Origin: Chryseobacterium sp. MEBOG06
Lineage (GTDB): Bacteria; Bacteroidota; Bacteroidia; Flavobacteriales; Weeksellaceae
Direction: 5' to 3'
Assembly: GCF_021869765.1 (NCBI RefSeq)
Contig: NZ_CP084580.1
Span: forward strand, 3,720,001 to 3,784,000
Length of the DNA: 64,000 bases
Program-made: the position numbers and the translations under genes
Shown here: in pieces, positions 1-9,053 of the stretch
How positions within the stretch are numbered: the first letter of the stretch is position 1
How the letters are laid out: every line of letters starts with the position of its first letter
The notes under the pieces: generated by a model
Database searches by the model: none
What the model was told of the DNA's origin: nothing
What the model saw: only the letters and a program-made list of their open reading frames with translations

Positions 1-558
1 AATTGGGATATGACCAATGTTACCAGAATAGATCAAATCCTCAAGACGACTCCGAGCTTTAATCAATCACTTGCCAACTGGAATCTGGCTACCCTTAATG
101 ACGGCATCCAGGCTTTCACAGAGACAGGAATAGATTGTGAAAACTTTAGTAAAACACTGGCAGGATGGGCAGACAATCCTAATACTGTCAATAACATTCA
201 CTTAGATGATGTAACTTCTTTGACCTATGCTTCCAATGTAATAGATAAAAGAAATATTCTTTCCAATAAAGGTTGGATGATGTCGGGTGATACTGTAGGA
301 AACTGCTTACTGGCTTCATCAGACGTAAAATTCAGAAAAAAACTTTTACTCTATCCTAATCCCGCAGTGGATGATATTCATATTGAAGGATTAGAGGATA
401 TTAAGGGATATAAAATTTATGATGCAGGCGGAAGGCTTATAATGGAAGGAAATCCTAATAAGGACATGATTAATGTAGGGTCTTTACCAAAAGGAAATTA
501 CATTTTGCAGCTGATTCTGAAAGAGAAAACAATCTCTTCAAAATTCATTAAAAAATAA
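1..558 (+). CDS. DUF285 (BspA-like) surface protein with T9SS type A sorting domain, 5' end missing
   Basis: The reading frame is open from the first base, so the gene starts outside the window; the ATG at 10 is internal. The visible part has short DUF285/BspA-type repeats around NWDMTNV, FNQSLANWN and LAGWADNP, as in surface adhesin-like proteins of Bacteroidota. The last 80 residues form a T9SS type A C-terminal domain: a YPNP motif, a beta-sandwich pattern with YKIYDAGGRLI, and a basic end FIKK. The protein is therefore expected to cross the outer membrane by T9SS and be anchored or released there. The ligand is unknown. A bidirectional hairpin follows immediately. Confidence 0.85.
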   Translation, partial: NWDMTNVTRIDQILKTTPSFNQSLANWNLATLNDGIQAFTETGIDCENFSKTLAGWADNPNTVNNIHLDDVTSLTYASNVIDKRNILSNKGWMMSGDTVGNCLLASSDVKFRKKLLLYPNPAVDDIHIEGLEDIKGYKIYDAGGRLIMEGNPNKDMINVGSLPKGNYILQLILKEKTISSKFIKK

Positions 559-565
559 AACAAAG

Positions 566-596
566 AAGCCTCGCTGGAAAGTGAGGCTTTTATTTT
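566..596. terminator. Bidirectional hairpin terminator between DUF285 gene and purE
   Basis: AAGCCTC (566-572) pairs with GAGGCTT (583-589), followed by a T-rich tract on the plus strand and preceded by A-rich sequence that serves the minus strand. It sits between two convergent genes and can stop both. Confidence 0.75.
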
Positions 597-610
597 GACT
601 TACATGTACA

Positions 611-1120
611 TTATTTATCAAAATGATTAGGATGCTGTGCCTTAATATCATCTACAGTTCCCAATACTTTATCTTTAAGAGAATCCTGATATTTCTGAAG
701 GTTTTCAGCCACCTGATCATCTGCACTTCCCAAAATCTTTACAGCCAGAATACCGGCGTTCAAAGCTCCGTTCAAAGCTACTGTTGCTACAGGAATTCCA
801 CCCGGCATCTGAAGAATGGATAATACAGAATCCCATCCGTCTATGGAATTACTGGATAAAATCGGAACTCCGATCACAGGAAGCGTAGTACAGCTTGCTA
901 CCATCCCAGGAAGATGTGCAGCTCCTCCAGCTCCCGCAATGATTACTTTCAGACCTCTTTCTTTAGCAGTCTTTGCATAATCGAACATCCTTTCCGGCGT
1001 TCTGTGTGCTGAAACTACGGTCAATTCATATGGAATGTCCATACTTTTAAGAAAATTTGCAGCCTGTTCCATAATTGGCAGATCACTCTGACTGCCCATA
1101 ATAATTCCTACCATCTTCAA
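611..1120 (-). CDS. purE: N5-carboxyaminoimidazole ribonucleotide mutase PurE
   Basis: Class I PurE of 169 residues, the usual length. It converts N5-CAIR to CAIR in de novo purine synthesis in the cytosol. Visible family motifs are GSQSDLP (9-15, phosphate binding), SAHRTP (37-42, with the catalytic-loop histidine), GAGGAAHLPG (63-72) and QMPGGIPVATV (104-114). It needs PurK to supply N5-CAIR, and purK is present on the same strand at 6051-7163, although five plus-strand genes separate the two. Start ATG at 1120. Confidence 0.97.
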   Translation of the reverse strand: MKMVGIIMGSQSDLPIMEQAANFLKSMDIPYELTVVSAHRTPERMFDYAKTAKERGLKVIIAGAGGAAHLPGMVASCTTLPVIGVPILSSNSIDGWDSVLSILQMPGGIPVATVALNGALNAGILAVKILGSADDQVAENLQKYQDSLKDKVLGTVDDIKAQHPNHFDK

Positions 1121-1270
1121 TTTTTATTAGATGTTCAAAGATAAAAAATTAAATCGAGGCCGGGAAACCTGAAGATAAATGCCAGCTCTCATTATTCTTT
1201 AAAAGTCGGTTTCTATCTGTATCATCAAAAATTGAAACAACTGTACCCTTTCTTTTCATGTGAAAACTGC

Positions 1271-1278
1271 TATTTTTG
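1271..1278 (+). promoter_or_regulatory. Candidate -7 element (TATTTTTG) for the EamA transporter
   Basis: TATTTTTG fits the Bacteroidota -7 consensus TAnnTTTG. No TTG lies at the ideal -33 spacing. The expected transcript start (about 1285) lies after the upstream GTG at 1260, which favours the TTG at 1299 as the start codon. Confidence 0.4.
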
Positions 1279-1298
1279 TTTGTTACACTTTATTCACC

Positions 1299-2204
1299 TT
1301 GAAAGATTATAAACTTATTTTCGCAGTTCTTACCGTTGCCATTGTTTGGGGCACTACCTTTTTGGCCATACGAGTGGCTGTGGAAACCATCCCGGCATGG
1401 TTCGTAGCGGGAATACGTCAGTTTCTGGCTTCTGTTATTATGCTTTTTGTCCTTCTTTCAAGAAAAGAATTCAAATGGATTGGCTGGAAAAGCCTAGGCT
1501 ATCAGATTATTTTTTCTTCCCTGATGCTGGTTGTTGCCAATGGGATGACTACCGTAGCTGAAGAAACCGTTTCCAGCAGTCTGGCCTCGCTGATCAGTGC
1601 ATGCTCTCCTATTTTGGTGTTTCTGGGAAGTGTAGCAATTGGGTTACAGAAATTCAGCTTTCGGGCTCTTACGGGAGTTCTTTTGTGCTTTAGCGGAGTT
1701 GTTTTTATTTTCTGGGACGGTCTTAAAGACCTTGCCAATCCGGATTACAGAATGGGAATGATTTTTCTGCTTTGTGCCATTACAGGATGGGCTTCCGGAA
1801 CTATTTTCACGAAAAAATTAAATATCCAAAGCGGAAATATCACACTGAATCTGTTTTATCAGTTTCTCTTTGCAGGAATTGTTCAGATCATCCTTGCATT
1901 TTTATTTTCCAAAGATTATAACTTCGGAAACTGGACTATAAAAAGTATTTCTGCTATGGTGTATCTTTCTGTTTTTGGTTCCGTAGCCGCCTTTTTTGCA
2001 TTCCACTATGCTTTAACCAAGATCTCTCCCGTACAGATTTCTATTATGGCCTATATCAATACCATCATTGCTATATTTTTAGGATGGTTAATTATGGATG
2101 AGCAAATCTCTTTTAAGTTTATTCTTGCAGCAGTCTTTATTATCTGCGGGGTATTTATTATTAATTATAAGCCCGAAATGTTCAAAAGGCAGAAAATAGA
2201 ATAG
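1299..2204 (+). CDS. EamA/DMT-superfamily transporter
   Basis: Integral membrane protein of about 300 residues with around ten hydrophobic helices in two EamA repeats. The first repeat begins at VAIVWGTTFLAIRVAV, the typical WGs/tnf-like opening of the drug/metabolite transporter superfamily; the second begins near AITGWASGTIFTKKL. The family exports metabolites or amino acids; the substrate cannot be told. A GTG at 1260 would add 13 residues, but family members start at the equivalent of KDYKLIF and a -7 box overlaps the GTG region, so the TTG at 1299 is preferred. No close partner gene. Confidence 0.85.
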   Translation: MKDYKLIFAVLTVAIVWGTTFLAIRVAVETIPAWFVAGIRQFLASVIMLFVLLSRKEFKWIGWKSLGYQIIFSSLMLVVANGMTTVAEETVSSSLASLISACSPILVFLGSVAIGLQKFSFRALTGVLLCFSGVVFIFWDGLKDLANPDYRMGMIFLLCAITGWASGTIFTKKLNIQSGNITLNLFYQFLFAGIVQIILAFLFSKDYNFGNWTIKSISAMVYLSVFGSVAAFFAFHYALTKISPVQISIMAYINTIIAIFLGWLIMDEQISFKFILAAVFIICGVFIINYKPEMFKRQKIE

Positions 2205-2328
2205 AAAAAATCAGTTTAATGGATGCTGTATTACCTCCTGAAATAGATCTATAAATACCGGTAATCAGATGAATTTATTTTTAAATTCCATTCATTTTCC
2301 TTATATTGGATACTCCAACTTTACCAAT

Positions 2329-2892
2329 ATGCTGAAAAACACATTCTTTTTATTGCTGGCAGCTTCTTTTCTTCTGATAAGCTGTGATTACAAAGAAAAA
2401 GAGAAAAATCTGACAGACAGAGAGAAACAATTATTAGAGAAAGAAAAAATATTCGCGAAAAAAGAATCCGAATACCAGTCCCTTTTAAAAATGAGAGACA
2501 GTATTTACGCAAAAAAGGATTCAGTAGTAATTGCAGCCTGGCCGGCAGAAATTTCAGGAGACTGGAATGGAAAAGTGATCTGTACAGAATCCAACTGCAG
2601 TGATTATGCTATAGGTGACCAACGGACAGATCTGTGGGAATTCGATAACGATTCTACCCAGCCTATTGCGAAAATCATCAATAATAACAACCTCGTAAGG
2701 CTTTACGCCGGCAAATTTGAAAACAACGAAATCAGACTTTCTTTCAAAACAGATTCCACTGCTAAAAAAAATGTAGAGATGAGCGTTCTTCTGAATGATA
2801 TTTCTGACAATAAGATCAAGGGAATAAGAACAATCACATCTGATGGCTGTACTGCCAAGTTCTCTGTTGAATTAGTACGTTCCACAAAATAA
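2329..2892 (+). CDS. Putative lipoprotein of unknown function
   Basis: 187-residue protein starting MLKNTFFLLLAASFLLISC, a lipoprotein signal peptide with lipobox LISC. A short charged coiled-coil stretch follows (residues about 25-60, rich in EKE), then a beta-rich C-terminal region with a SGDWNGKVICT segment, reminiscent of small ligand-binding or lipocalin-like domains; that last point is inference. An in-frame ATG at 2269 would place 20 residues before the signal peptide and is less likely. The antiporter gene starts 7 bases after the stop, so the two are probably co-transcribed. Confidence 0.75.
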   Translation: MLKNTFFLLLAASFLLISCDYKEKEKNLTDREKQLLEKEKIFAKKESEYQSLLKMRDSIYAKKDSVVIAAWPAEISGDWNGKVICTESNCSDYAIGDQRTDLWEFDNDSTQPIAKIINNNNLVRLYAGKFENNEIRLSFKTDSTAKKNVEMSVLLNDISDNKIKGIRTITSDGCTAKFSVELVRSTK

Positions 2893-2899
2893 AACACCT

Positions 2900-5023
2900 A
2901 TGATTTTACTGAGTATACACAATCTGAGTCTTCCTATTGAAGATCCGGTACTGAAATTCCTGTTGGTGCTGATCATCATCCTTGCTGCACCTTTGCTTCT
3001 AAATAAAATCAAAGTTCCGCACCTTTTGGGGCTTATCATTGCCGGAGCGGTCATTGGCCCTAATGGCTTCAATGTACTGTCCAGAGACAGCAGCATCGTA
3101 GTGACAGGAACTACCGGACTCCTCTACATCATGTTTCTCGCAGGGCTGGAGATTGATATGGGTGACTTCAAAAAAAATAAATGGAAGAGTCTCACCTTTG
3201 GTATCTATACCTTTACTGTCCCTTTTGTACTGGGATATCTGGGAGGTTATTATCTTCTTCATTTTTCAATGTTAACATCGATCCTGTTTGCCAGTCTTTT
3301 TTCTTCCCATACCCTCATCGCTTATCCATTGATCAGTAAACTGGGAATTGCAAAAAACAAAGCAGTAAACATCACTGTAGGAGGTACAATGATTACCGAT
3401 ATTCTGGCCTTATTGGTACTTGCTGTAATTGTCGGAATGTCTCAGGGAGACGTAGGAACAGAATTTTGGGTTACATTATCTGTTTCTTTTATAGTGTTTG
3501 CACTGATCGTATTAATTGTATTCCCTATTATAGGACGTTGGTTTTTCAAAAGAGTAGATGATAAGATATCTCAATATATTTTTGTACTGGTGATGATTTA
3601 CCTTGCAGCAATGCTTGCTGAACTTGCAGGTGTGGAAGCTATTATCGGGGCATTCTTTGCAGGGTTGGCATTAAACAGACTTATTCCCCATACCTCTTCT
3701 TTGATGAACCGTGTGGAGTTCGTAGGAAATGCCATCTTTATTCCGTTCTTCCTGATCAGTGTGGGAATGCTGATTGACTTTAAAGTATTTTTTAAAAGCT
3801 GGGAAACTCTGGAAGTAGCCGGAATTATGATGGCAGCTTCTATCGGCGGAAAATATCTTTCGGCAGTAGCTACCCAGAAAACTTTCAGATTGACTAAGGA
3901 AGAAGGAAAACTTATTTTCGGATTAAGTTCTGCTTCGGCCGCAGCAACATTAGCTTCCGTAATGGTAGGTTACAATATTATTCTTTCTGAAACCGAAACA
4001 GGAGAACCTGTAAGATTACTGAATGAACACGTTCTGAACGGAAGTATTTTACTGATTTTGGTTTCATGTACCATTTCATCTTTTATTTCAATGGCCAGTG
4101 CCCAGAAAATTGCAGAAAGCGACAATGAAGATACGGTTTCAGGGGTTAGCCACGAAGAAGAAAGTATTCTTTTAGCGATCAATCATGAAAAAACGGTTGA
4201 AAGAATGGTCAATCTTGGTATTTTAATAAAAGCCCATTCCAATACAGAAGATATGTTTGCTTTAAATGTCATCAACGAAGACAAAAATGAATCTTCAGTA
4301 AAAAATGCAGAAAAACTTCTTCATCAGGCTACAGATACTGCCGCTGCTGCTGATATTAAATTACAGGCCCTTAAAAGGTATGATAATGATGTCATCAATG
4401 GGGTAAATAATGTAATTAAAGAACAGAAAATTACAGATCTTATTATCGGGCTGGAAGGTGAAAAAGGATTCTCGCCGTCATTTGTTTATAATCTCTATAA
4501 CGGATATCTTCAGAATGATGATGTGAATGTATTGGTATATCATGCAGCCCAGCCTCTTTCAACCATCAAACGGTATGCAGTGATGATTCCTGAGAATGCC
4601 CATAAAGAAGCAGGATTCTTCCATGCCCTGCTGAGAGTCTGGAACATTGCCAGAAACTCCGGGGCTACCCTTGTTTTTTATGCTCCTGAAAATATTTTGG
4701 ACATCCTTCAGAAAATCATTAAAAAAGCCAACATAGAAGCAGAATTCATCATTATGAATACATGGCAGGATGGGGAAAGAACTGCTGCCCAGCTGAAAGA
4801 AGATGAAGCCCTGATCATTTTCATGGCGAAACGTGGTATGCAGTCCTATATTCCAAGAATGAGACTGATCCCTGAACTTCTGAACAGAAATCTGAATGAT
4901 AATAATTATCTTCTGATCTTCCCTTTTTCTGAATATGATAAAAACAGTCCGGAAATCCGTTCTGTAGGAAATCATGGGGATTTTGTGGAGATCGGAAATG
5001 TAATTCAGAAAATTTTTAAATAA
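2900..5023 (+). CDS. CPA2-family cation:proton antiporter with C-terminal universal-stress-like region
   Basis: 707 residues. The first 400 form a Na+/H+ exchanger (KefB/CPA2-type) membrane domain with about 12-13 helices; recognisable stretches are LLGLIIAGAVIGPNG, MFLAGLEID and AFFAGLALNRLIP. There is no TrkA-N domain. After a linker near residue 415, the cytosolic 290 residues resemble tandem universal-stress-protein folds (SILLAINHEKTVERMV onward), a known arrangement in Bacteroidota antiporters. Expected role: exchange of Na+ or K+ for protons in pH or ion homeostasis. It follows the lipoprotein gene by 7 bases. Confidence 0.9.
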   Translation: MILLSIHNLSLPIEDPVLKFLLVLIIILAAPLLLNKIKVPHLLGLIIAGAVIGPNGFNVLSRDSSIVVTGTTGLLYIMFLAGLEIDMGDFKKNKWKSLTFGIYTFTVPFVLGYLGGYYLLHFSMLTSILFASLFSSHTLIAYPLISKLGIAKNKAVNITVGGTMITDILALLVLAVIVGMSQGDVGTEFWVTLSVSFIVFALIVLIVFPIIGRWFFKRVDDKISQYIFVLVMIYLAAMLAELAGVEAIIGAFFAGLALNRLIPHTSSLMNRVEFVGNAIFIPFFLISVGMLIDFKVFFKSWETLEVAGIMMAASIGGKYLSAVATQKTFRLTKEEGKLIFGLSSASAAATLASVMVGYNIILSETETGEPVRLLNEHVLNGSILLILVSCTISSFISMASAQKIAESDNEDTVSGVSHEEESILLAINHEKTVERMVNLGILIKAHSNTEDMFALNVINEDKNESSVKNAEKLLHQATDTAAAADIKLQALKRYDNDVINGVNNVIKEQKITDLIIGLEGEKGFSPSFVYNLYNGYLQNDDVNVLVYHAAQPLSTIKRYAVMIPENAHKEAGFFHALLRVWNIARNSGATLVFYAPENILDILQKIIKKANIEAEFIIMNTWQDGERTAAQLKEDEALIIFMAKRGMQSYIPRMRLIPELLNRNLNDNNYLLIFPFSEYDKNSPEIRSVGNHGDFVEIGNVIQKIFK

Positions 5024-5187
5024 ATAGAGATGGATGGGTTAAAGGTTCCTGCTAATGAGACCGTTGTGTTACAAAAAAACTCTTTGCCAATTTTACAAAT
5101 TAAGTGATACCAATAATAAACAAACTCACTCTATTATTAATCTTTAATTTTAAATATCAATTTTGTATTTTGGCAAAAAAATAACTC

Positions 5188-6000
5188 ATGAAACAAGCTC
5201 TCAAATTTCTTTTTATTTTCGTATCAGTCATTATTTCCGCACAGGATTTGAAATACTCTGATCAGGAAATTCAAAAGAAACTAGATTCAATCAAAGTAGA
5301 AGGAAATACGCTGTTTTCCTATGAAAAAGCCTCATGGCAAGCCGGTGACTTGATGGCTAAAAACAAAAAAATAAATGGAAACACAGGTATTTACTTAACC
5401 TACAAAGTATCAGATACTACAAAAACAGTTTTTCTAAATAAGGATCAAACATCTATTCTAGCCGAGTATTCTTTTAAAAATAATCAAACGAAGACTTCAA
5501 AAGAAATTCTTGTACAAAGAGAACTTAATGAGACCGAAAAAAAATTAAAAAACATTCGTGCCACAATTATTCCGCAATTATCCAATCCACAATATGGCAT
5601 AACTGTACCTCAGGGATATAATTTAAATTTGGTTATTATTCCTTTCAACGAAAACTACAAAGTATACCTTATTCCAGGTACCTCACAATCTGGAATAATT
5701 CCATTTGGCAATGATTATTTATTCATTTCAGATTCAAAAGGTGATATTATTTCAAATCAAAAATTTCATTCAAGATTAATTCCTACTATGACGTCAATGG
5801 AAAATGGAGGTACAGTTACAATGTCAACTCACAGTCATTTGAGAACTACTCCGTTTATTTCCGCGACAGATATCTGTACTTTTAAATTGTATGCACCCTT
5901 AACTAAACTAGATGAATTTAGTGTATATTCTCCCGCTTTGGGAATATATATGAAATACAATTACAAAAAAGACACTATTGAAAAAGGAGAAAAATTGTAA
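5188..6000 (+). CDS. Exported protein of unknown function
   Basis: 270 residues beginning with a Sec signal peptide (MKQALKFLFIFVSVIISAQ, cleavage after ISA). The mature part is rich in Lys, Asn and Ser with no recognised domain; a central stretch around NLNLVIIPFNENYKVYLIPGTSQ could be a beta fold, and the later HSRLIPT and MSTHSHLRTTPF segments contain several His residues. A -7-like TATTTTGG lies 20 bases upstream of the ATG. No operon partner; a terminator follows. No function is proposed. Confidence 0.7.
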   Translation: MKQALKFLFIFVSVIISAQDLKYSDQEIQKKLDSIKVEGNTLFSYEKASWQAGDLMAKNKKINGNTGIYLTYKVSDTTKTVFLNKDQTSILAEYSFKNNQTKTSKEILVQRELNETEKKLKNIRATIIPQLSNPQYGITVPQGYNLNLVIIPFNENYKVYLIPGTSQSGIIPFGNDYLFISDSKGDIISNQKFHSRLIPTMTSMENGGTVTMSTHSHLRTTPFISATDICTFKLYAPLTKLDEFSVYSPALGIYMKYNYKKDTIEKGEKL

Positions 6001-6004
6001 CAAA

Positions 6005-6034
6005 AAAAGCTGTAGAAATAACTACAGCTTTTTT
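6005..6034. terminator. Bidirectional terminator between the exported protein and purK
   Basis: AAAAGCTGTAG (6005-6015) pairs with CTACAGCTTTT (6022-6032), an 11-bp perfect stem with T tracts on both sides, between two convergent genes. Confidence 0.85.
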
Positions 6035-6050
6035 ATATTTTTCAAAATGT

Positions 6051-7163
6051 CTACTCAGAAATCACTCTCACCATTCCTTTCACCATCACAAGCTTTTCCA
6101 TTAATTCTTCACGGCAATCTGCCAAAACGTTGATGTGCCCCATCTTTCTTCCTGGTTTAGTTTCTGTTTTCCCATACAAATGAATATAGGTTTCAGGCAA
6201 CTTCAGAACCTCTTCCATTCCTTCGTAGACTACTTTTCCTGAATATCCTTCCGCACCTACCAAATTCAGCATTCCGCTGTAAGTAATAGCATCCGTATCT
6301 GCTAAAGGTAAATCTTTCACCACACGGTACATCTGCTCAAACTGTGAGTTGGTATTTCCTTCCTGGCTCTGATGTCCTGAATTGTGAAGTCTTGGAGCGG
6401 TCTCGTTCACCCAGATTTTTCCTTCTTTATCAAGGAACAATTCAATAGCAAAAAGGCCTGGAGAATTGACAGCGTTTAAAAACTTTTCAGTAATAATATC
6501 TATTTGCTGCTGAACATCTTCTGTCAGAAGAACCGGGCATACATTGAAATCTAACAGATTCAGTTTTGGATCGGCAACCATTTCCGTTACCGGAAAAGTA
6601 TTAGTTTCCCCTTTTCCGTTTCTGGCAACGATAACAGAAAGTTCTTTATCTATGTCAACAAGACTTTCAATCACTGAAGCTTCCTTCCATAAGTGCTGAT
6701 AATCTTCTTCAGTTTTGATGACCTGTACCCCTTTTCCGTCATAACCGCCTGTATTCATTTTCTGTACAAATGGTAAAGACATGATGATCTTTTCCTCACT
6801 GCTCCATACTACCTGAAATTCCGGACTTGGGATATCATGAGTTTTATAAAATTCTTTCTGAAGGATCTTCTGCTGAATCGTTTTGATAATACCTGCATTG
6901 GGAACAACTCTTATTCCCTGTTTTTCAAGCTCGGCCAAAGCATCCGCATTTACGTGTTCTATTTCAATAGTGACAACATCTTTATCCTTTCCAAAGTTCA
7001 AAACTGTTTCATAATCATTGAAATTTCCCTGTGTAAAATACGAGATATTATGACATGGAGCATCAGAAGACGGGTCCAGAGTATAAAACTCATCATCATA
7101 CTTTAATGCACTCTGTATCAACATTCTTCCCAGCTGTCCGCCTCCCAGAATTCCTATTTTCAT
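6051..7163 (-). CDS. purK: 5-(carboxyamino)imidazole ribonucleotide synthase PurK
   Basis: ATP-grasp enzyme of 370 residues that carboxylates AIR with bicarbonate and ATP to N5-CAIR, the substrate of PurE. Motifs: N-terminal GILGGGQLGRML (4-15), the ATP-grasp glycine loop MNTGGYDGKG (136-145), and the metal-binding end of the grasp domain VNETAPRLHNSGH (252-264). Length is normal. The DUF1543 gene lies 24 bases upstream on the same strand, so the two probably share a transcript. A bidirectional terminator lies directly downstream. Confidence 0.97.
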   Translation of the reverse strand: MKIGILGGGQLGRMLIQSALKYDDEFYTLDPSSDAPCHNISYFTQGNFNDYETVLNFGKDKDVVTIEIEHVNADALAELEKQGIRVVPNAGIIKTIQQKILQKEFYKTHDIPSPEFQVVWSSEEKIIMSLPFVQKMNTGGYDGKGVQVIKTEEDYQHLWKEASVIESLVDIDKELSVIVARNGKGETNTFPVTEMVADPKLNLLDFNVCPVLLTEDVQQQIDIITEKFLNAVNSPGLFAIELFLDKEGKIWVNETAPRLHNSGHQSQEGNTNSQFEQMYRVVKDLPLADTDAITYSGMLNLVGAEGYSGKVVYEGMEEVLKLPETYIHLYGKTETKPGRKMGHINVLADCREELMEKLVMVKGMVRVISE

Positions 7164-7187
7164 TTTTTATTTTTATTAGATTTACTT

Positions 7188-7751
7188 TTACTGAACTTTA
7201 TCTATTTTTAAATATCCCAGTCCTATTGTGTTTTCCTGATTTTCTACATCAGATTTTGTAAGAACAATGGAATATTTTTCTTTCATACTTGCAGGAAGAA
7301 TATCATTTACATTGAAAATATCATCAATGTCTACTCCATGTTTGTCATCAATATGACTTACGGCACCTTCAAATCCCATAGTCTGGTAGAATTCTGTACC
7401 TCTTGCTCTTTTCACGATTTCTCCCATGGATTGTCCCACCATTAAATGCTGTTCATGAAATTCTTCAAAAAAACCTGGCTTGTACCCTCCCAGATTCAGG
7501 AAATACAACTGTTCTTCAGATGATTTTTCTCCTTTCTCCACAATTTTCACTTCGTATCCGTCTGCAAATTTCACTTCCTGATGGCAGTCAATATGGATCT
7601 TTCCTTCCGCTTCCTTCCAGAAATCCTTCATATCAGGCACCAAATCCTTTAGATTTTCAGCAATTCCGAAAAATACATCGTGCTGTTCAATGTTTCTTCC
7701 TGCAGGGGTTGCCCCAAGGATGACATAAAATAATTTGACCTCATTTTTCAT
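7188..7751 (-). CDS. DUF1543 domain-containing protein
   Basis: 187 residues with the DUF1543 pattern: KLFYVILGATPAGRNIEQHD near the N terminus and a second half around YFLNLGGYKPGFFEEFHEQH. Members are cytosolic, often next to nucleotide-metabolism genes, with no assigned reaction. Here it is the probable first gene of a transcript with purK (24-base gap), and it diverges from the TauE/SafE gene. Nothing in it looks broken. Confidence 0.85.
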   Translation of the reverse strand: MKNEVKLFYVILGATPAGRNIEQHDVFFGIAENLKDLVPDMKDFWKEAEGKIHIDCHQEVKFADGYEVKIVEKGEKSSEEQLYFLNLGGYKPGFFEEFHEQHLMVGQSMGEIVKRARGTEFYQTMGFEGAVSHIDDKHGVDIDDIFNVNDILPASMKEKYSIVLTKSDVENQENTIGLGYLKIDKVQ

Positions 7752-7789
7752 GCATACAAAAATACGTTAAATTTATCTTTTTCAAATGT

Positions 7790-7820
7790 TTGGCAGACTA
7801 ACACAATAATTTTATATTTG
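7790..7820 (+). promoter_or_regulatory. Bacteroidota -33/-7 promoter of the TauE/SafE gene
   Basis: TTG (7790-7792), a 20-base spacer and TATATTTG (7813-7820) match the TTG-N17-23-TAnnTTTG consensus of the flavobacterial housekeeping sigma factor. The ATG is 16 bases after the -7 box, giving a very short leader. Confidence 0.7.
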
Positions 7821-7836
7821 TAACATTATTTGTAGT

Positions 7837-8667
7837 ATGTCAGAAATTATCATACTCTTCCTTGGTGCTATTTCCGCCGGCCTTTTAGGCTCACTGACGG
7901 GGTTAGGAGGAGGAGTTATTATCATTCCTTTATTAACGCTGGGTTTCGGCGTTCCAATGCACTATGCAATCGGTGCTTCGCTTATTTCTGTAATCGGAAC
8001 TTCTTCCGGTGCAGCTGTGGCATTTGTGAAAGAAGGCTTTACCAATATGAGGATCGGAATGTTTCTCGAAATAGCCACCACAACAGGTGCTGTTATGGGT
8101 GCCCTAGTTTCAGGAATGCTTAATCCCAATACAATTGGGATCATTTTTGCGAGCATTCTCCTTTTGACAGTTGTTTTAAATCTTAAAGGAAAACCCGATC
8201 ATCAGGAACCTCTAATAAAAGGAAGCATCGAAGAAAAGCTCAAACTTTACGGGACATTTCCCGATAAAGGAATTTTGAAAAACTATTCCGCAAGAAATAC
8301 AGTTCCTGGATTTTTGATGATGATGTTTGCCGGAGCAATGTCCGGGCTTTTAGGAATAGGTTCCGGGGCCTTGAAAGTATTGGCAATGGACAATATGATG
8401 AAGCTGCCTTTTAAAGTATCTACTACAACAAGTAATTTTATGATTGGAGTAACTGCTGTAGCAAGTGCATTAATCTATTTCCAGAGAGGTGAAATCATCC
8501 CCGTAATTGTAGCGCCTGTATTAATCGGGGTGGTGATAGGAAGTTTCATAGGTTCAAAAACGCTGATGGTTTCGAAAACGAAGAAATTAAAAGTATTTTT
8601 TGCCATTGTGATCACTCTTTTGTCCATTTATATGATGTATAACGGTATCAACAAAAGTTTCAGATAA
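7837..8667 (+). CDS. TauE/SafE (TSUP) family sulfite/anion exporter
   Basis: 276-residue membrane protein with about 7-8 helices in two related halves. Both halves carry the family's glycine-rich loop (GLLGSLTGLGGGVIIIPLL near residue 20; GLLGIGSGALKVLAM near 172). The family moves sulfite, sulfonates or other organic anions across the inner membrane; the substrate is not decidable here. It is transcribed from the good -33/-7 promoter just upstream. Its stop shares a base with the ATG of the DUF1634 gene, showing translational coupling. Confidence 0.93.
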   Translation: MSEIIILFLGAISAGLLGSLTGLGGGVIIIPLLTLGFGVPMHYAIGASLISVIGTSSGAAVAFVKEGFTNMRIGMFLEIATTTGAVMGALVSGMLNPNTIGIIFASILLLTVVLNLKGKPDHQEPLIKGSIEEKLKLYGTFPDKGILKNYSARNTVPGFLMMMFAGAMSGLLGIGSGALKVLAMDNMMKLPFKVSTTTSNFMIGVTAVASALIYFQRGEIIPVIVAPVLIGVVIGSFIGSKTLMVSKTKKLKVFFAIVITLLSIYMMYNGINKSFR

Positions 8668-9050
8668 TGAAAAAGAATTTTACAGACGTAGATCTTAACC
8701 GTTCGGTAGGAAATCTTCTGAGACTGGGTGTTATTTTATCCGTAGCCACATCATTGATCGGTTTTATCAAATTATTTCTGGAAGGTTTTGAAATGCCTAA
8801 AAAGTACACTTCGCTGGACATAGGCAGTTCTTCAGAACAGGTATGGGCACACTTCTGGAATTCTTTGTGTAAGGGTGAAGGAATGGCTATTATCCAGCTG
8901 GGAATACTTCTGCTGATCTTTACTCCGCTGATGAGAATTGTTTTTGCTTTAATAGGCTATTTAAAAGAAAAAGACTACGTATATGTAGTCATTTCTTCAA
9001 TTGTCCTTGCTATTATGGCGGGAAGTTTCTTTGCAGGTTACGCTCATTAA
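8667..9050 (+). CDS. DUF1634 domain-containing membrane protein
   Basis: 127 residues with three predicted membrane helices (about 15-40, 75-98 and 105-125). DUF1634 proteins are nearly always encoded directly after a TauE/SafE gene, as here, where TAATG joins the two. A partner or accessory subunit of the exporter is the usual inference. The sequence LGVILSVATSLIGFIKL near the N terminus fits the family. Confidence 0.88.
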   Translation: MKKNFTDVDLNRSVGNLLRLGVILSVATSLIGFIKLFLEGFEMPKKYTSLDIGSSSEQVWAHFWNSLCKGEGMAIIQLGILLLIFTPLMRIVFALIGYLKEKDYVYVVISSIVLAIMAGSFFAGYAH

Positions 9051-9053
9051 TTT

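Noticed and set aside
4559..4975. 138-residue minus-strand frame in the antiporter gene
   Set aside because: Shadow of the universal-stress-like region.
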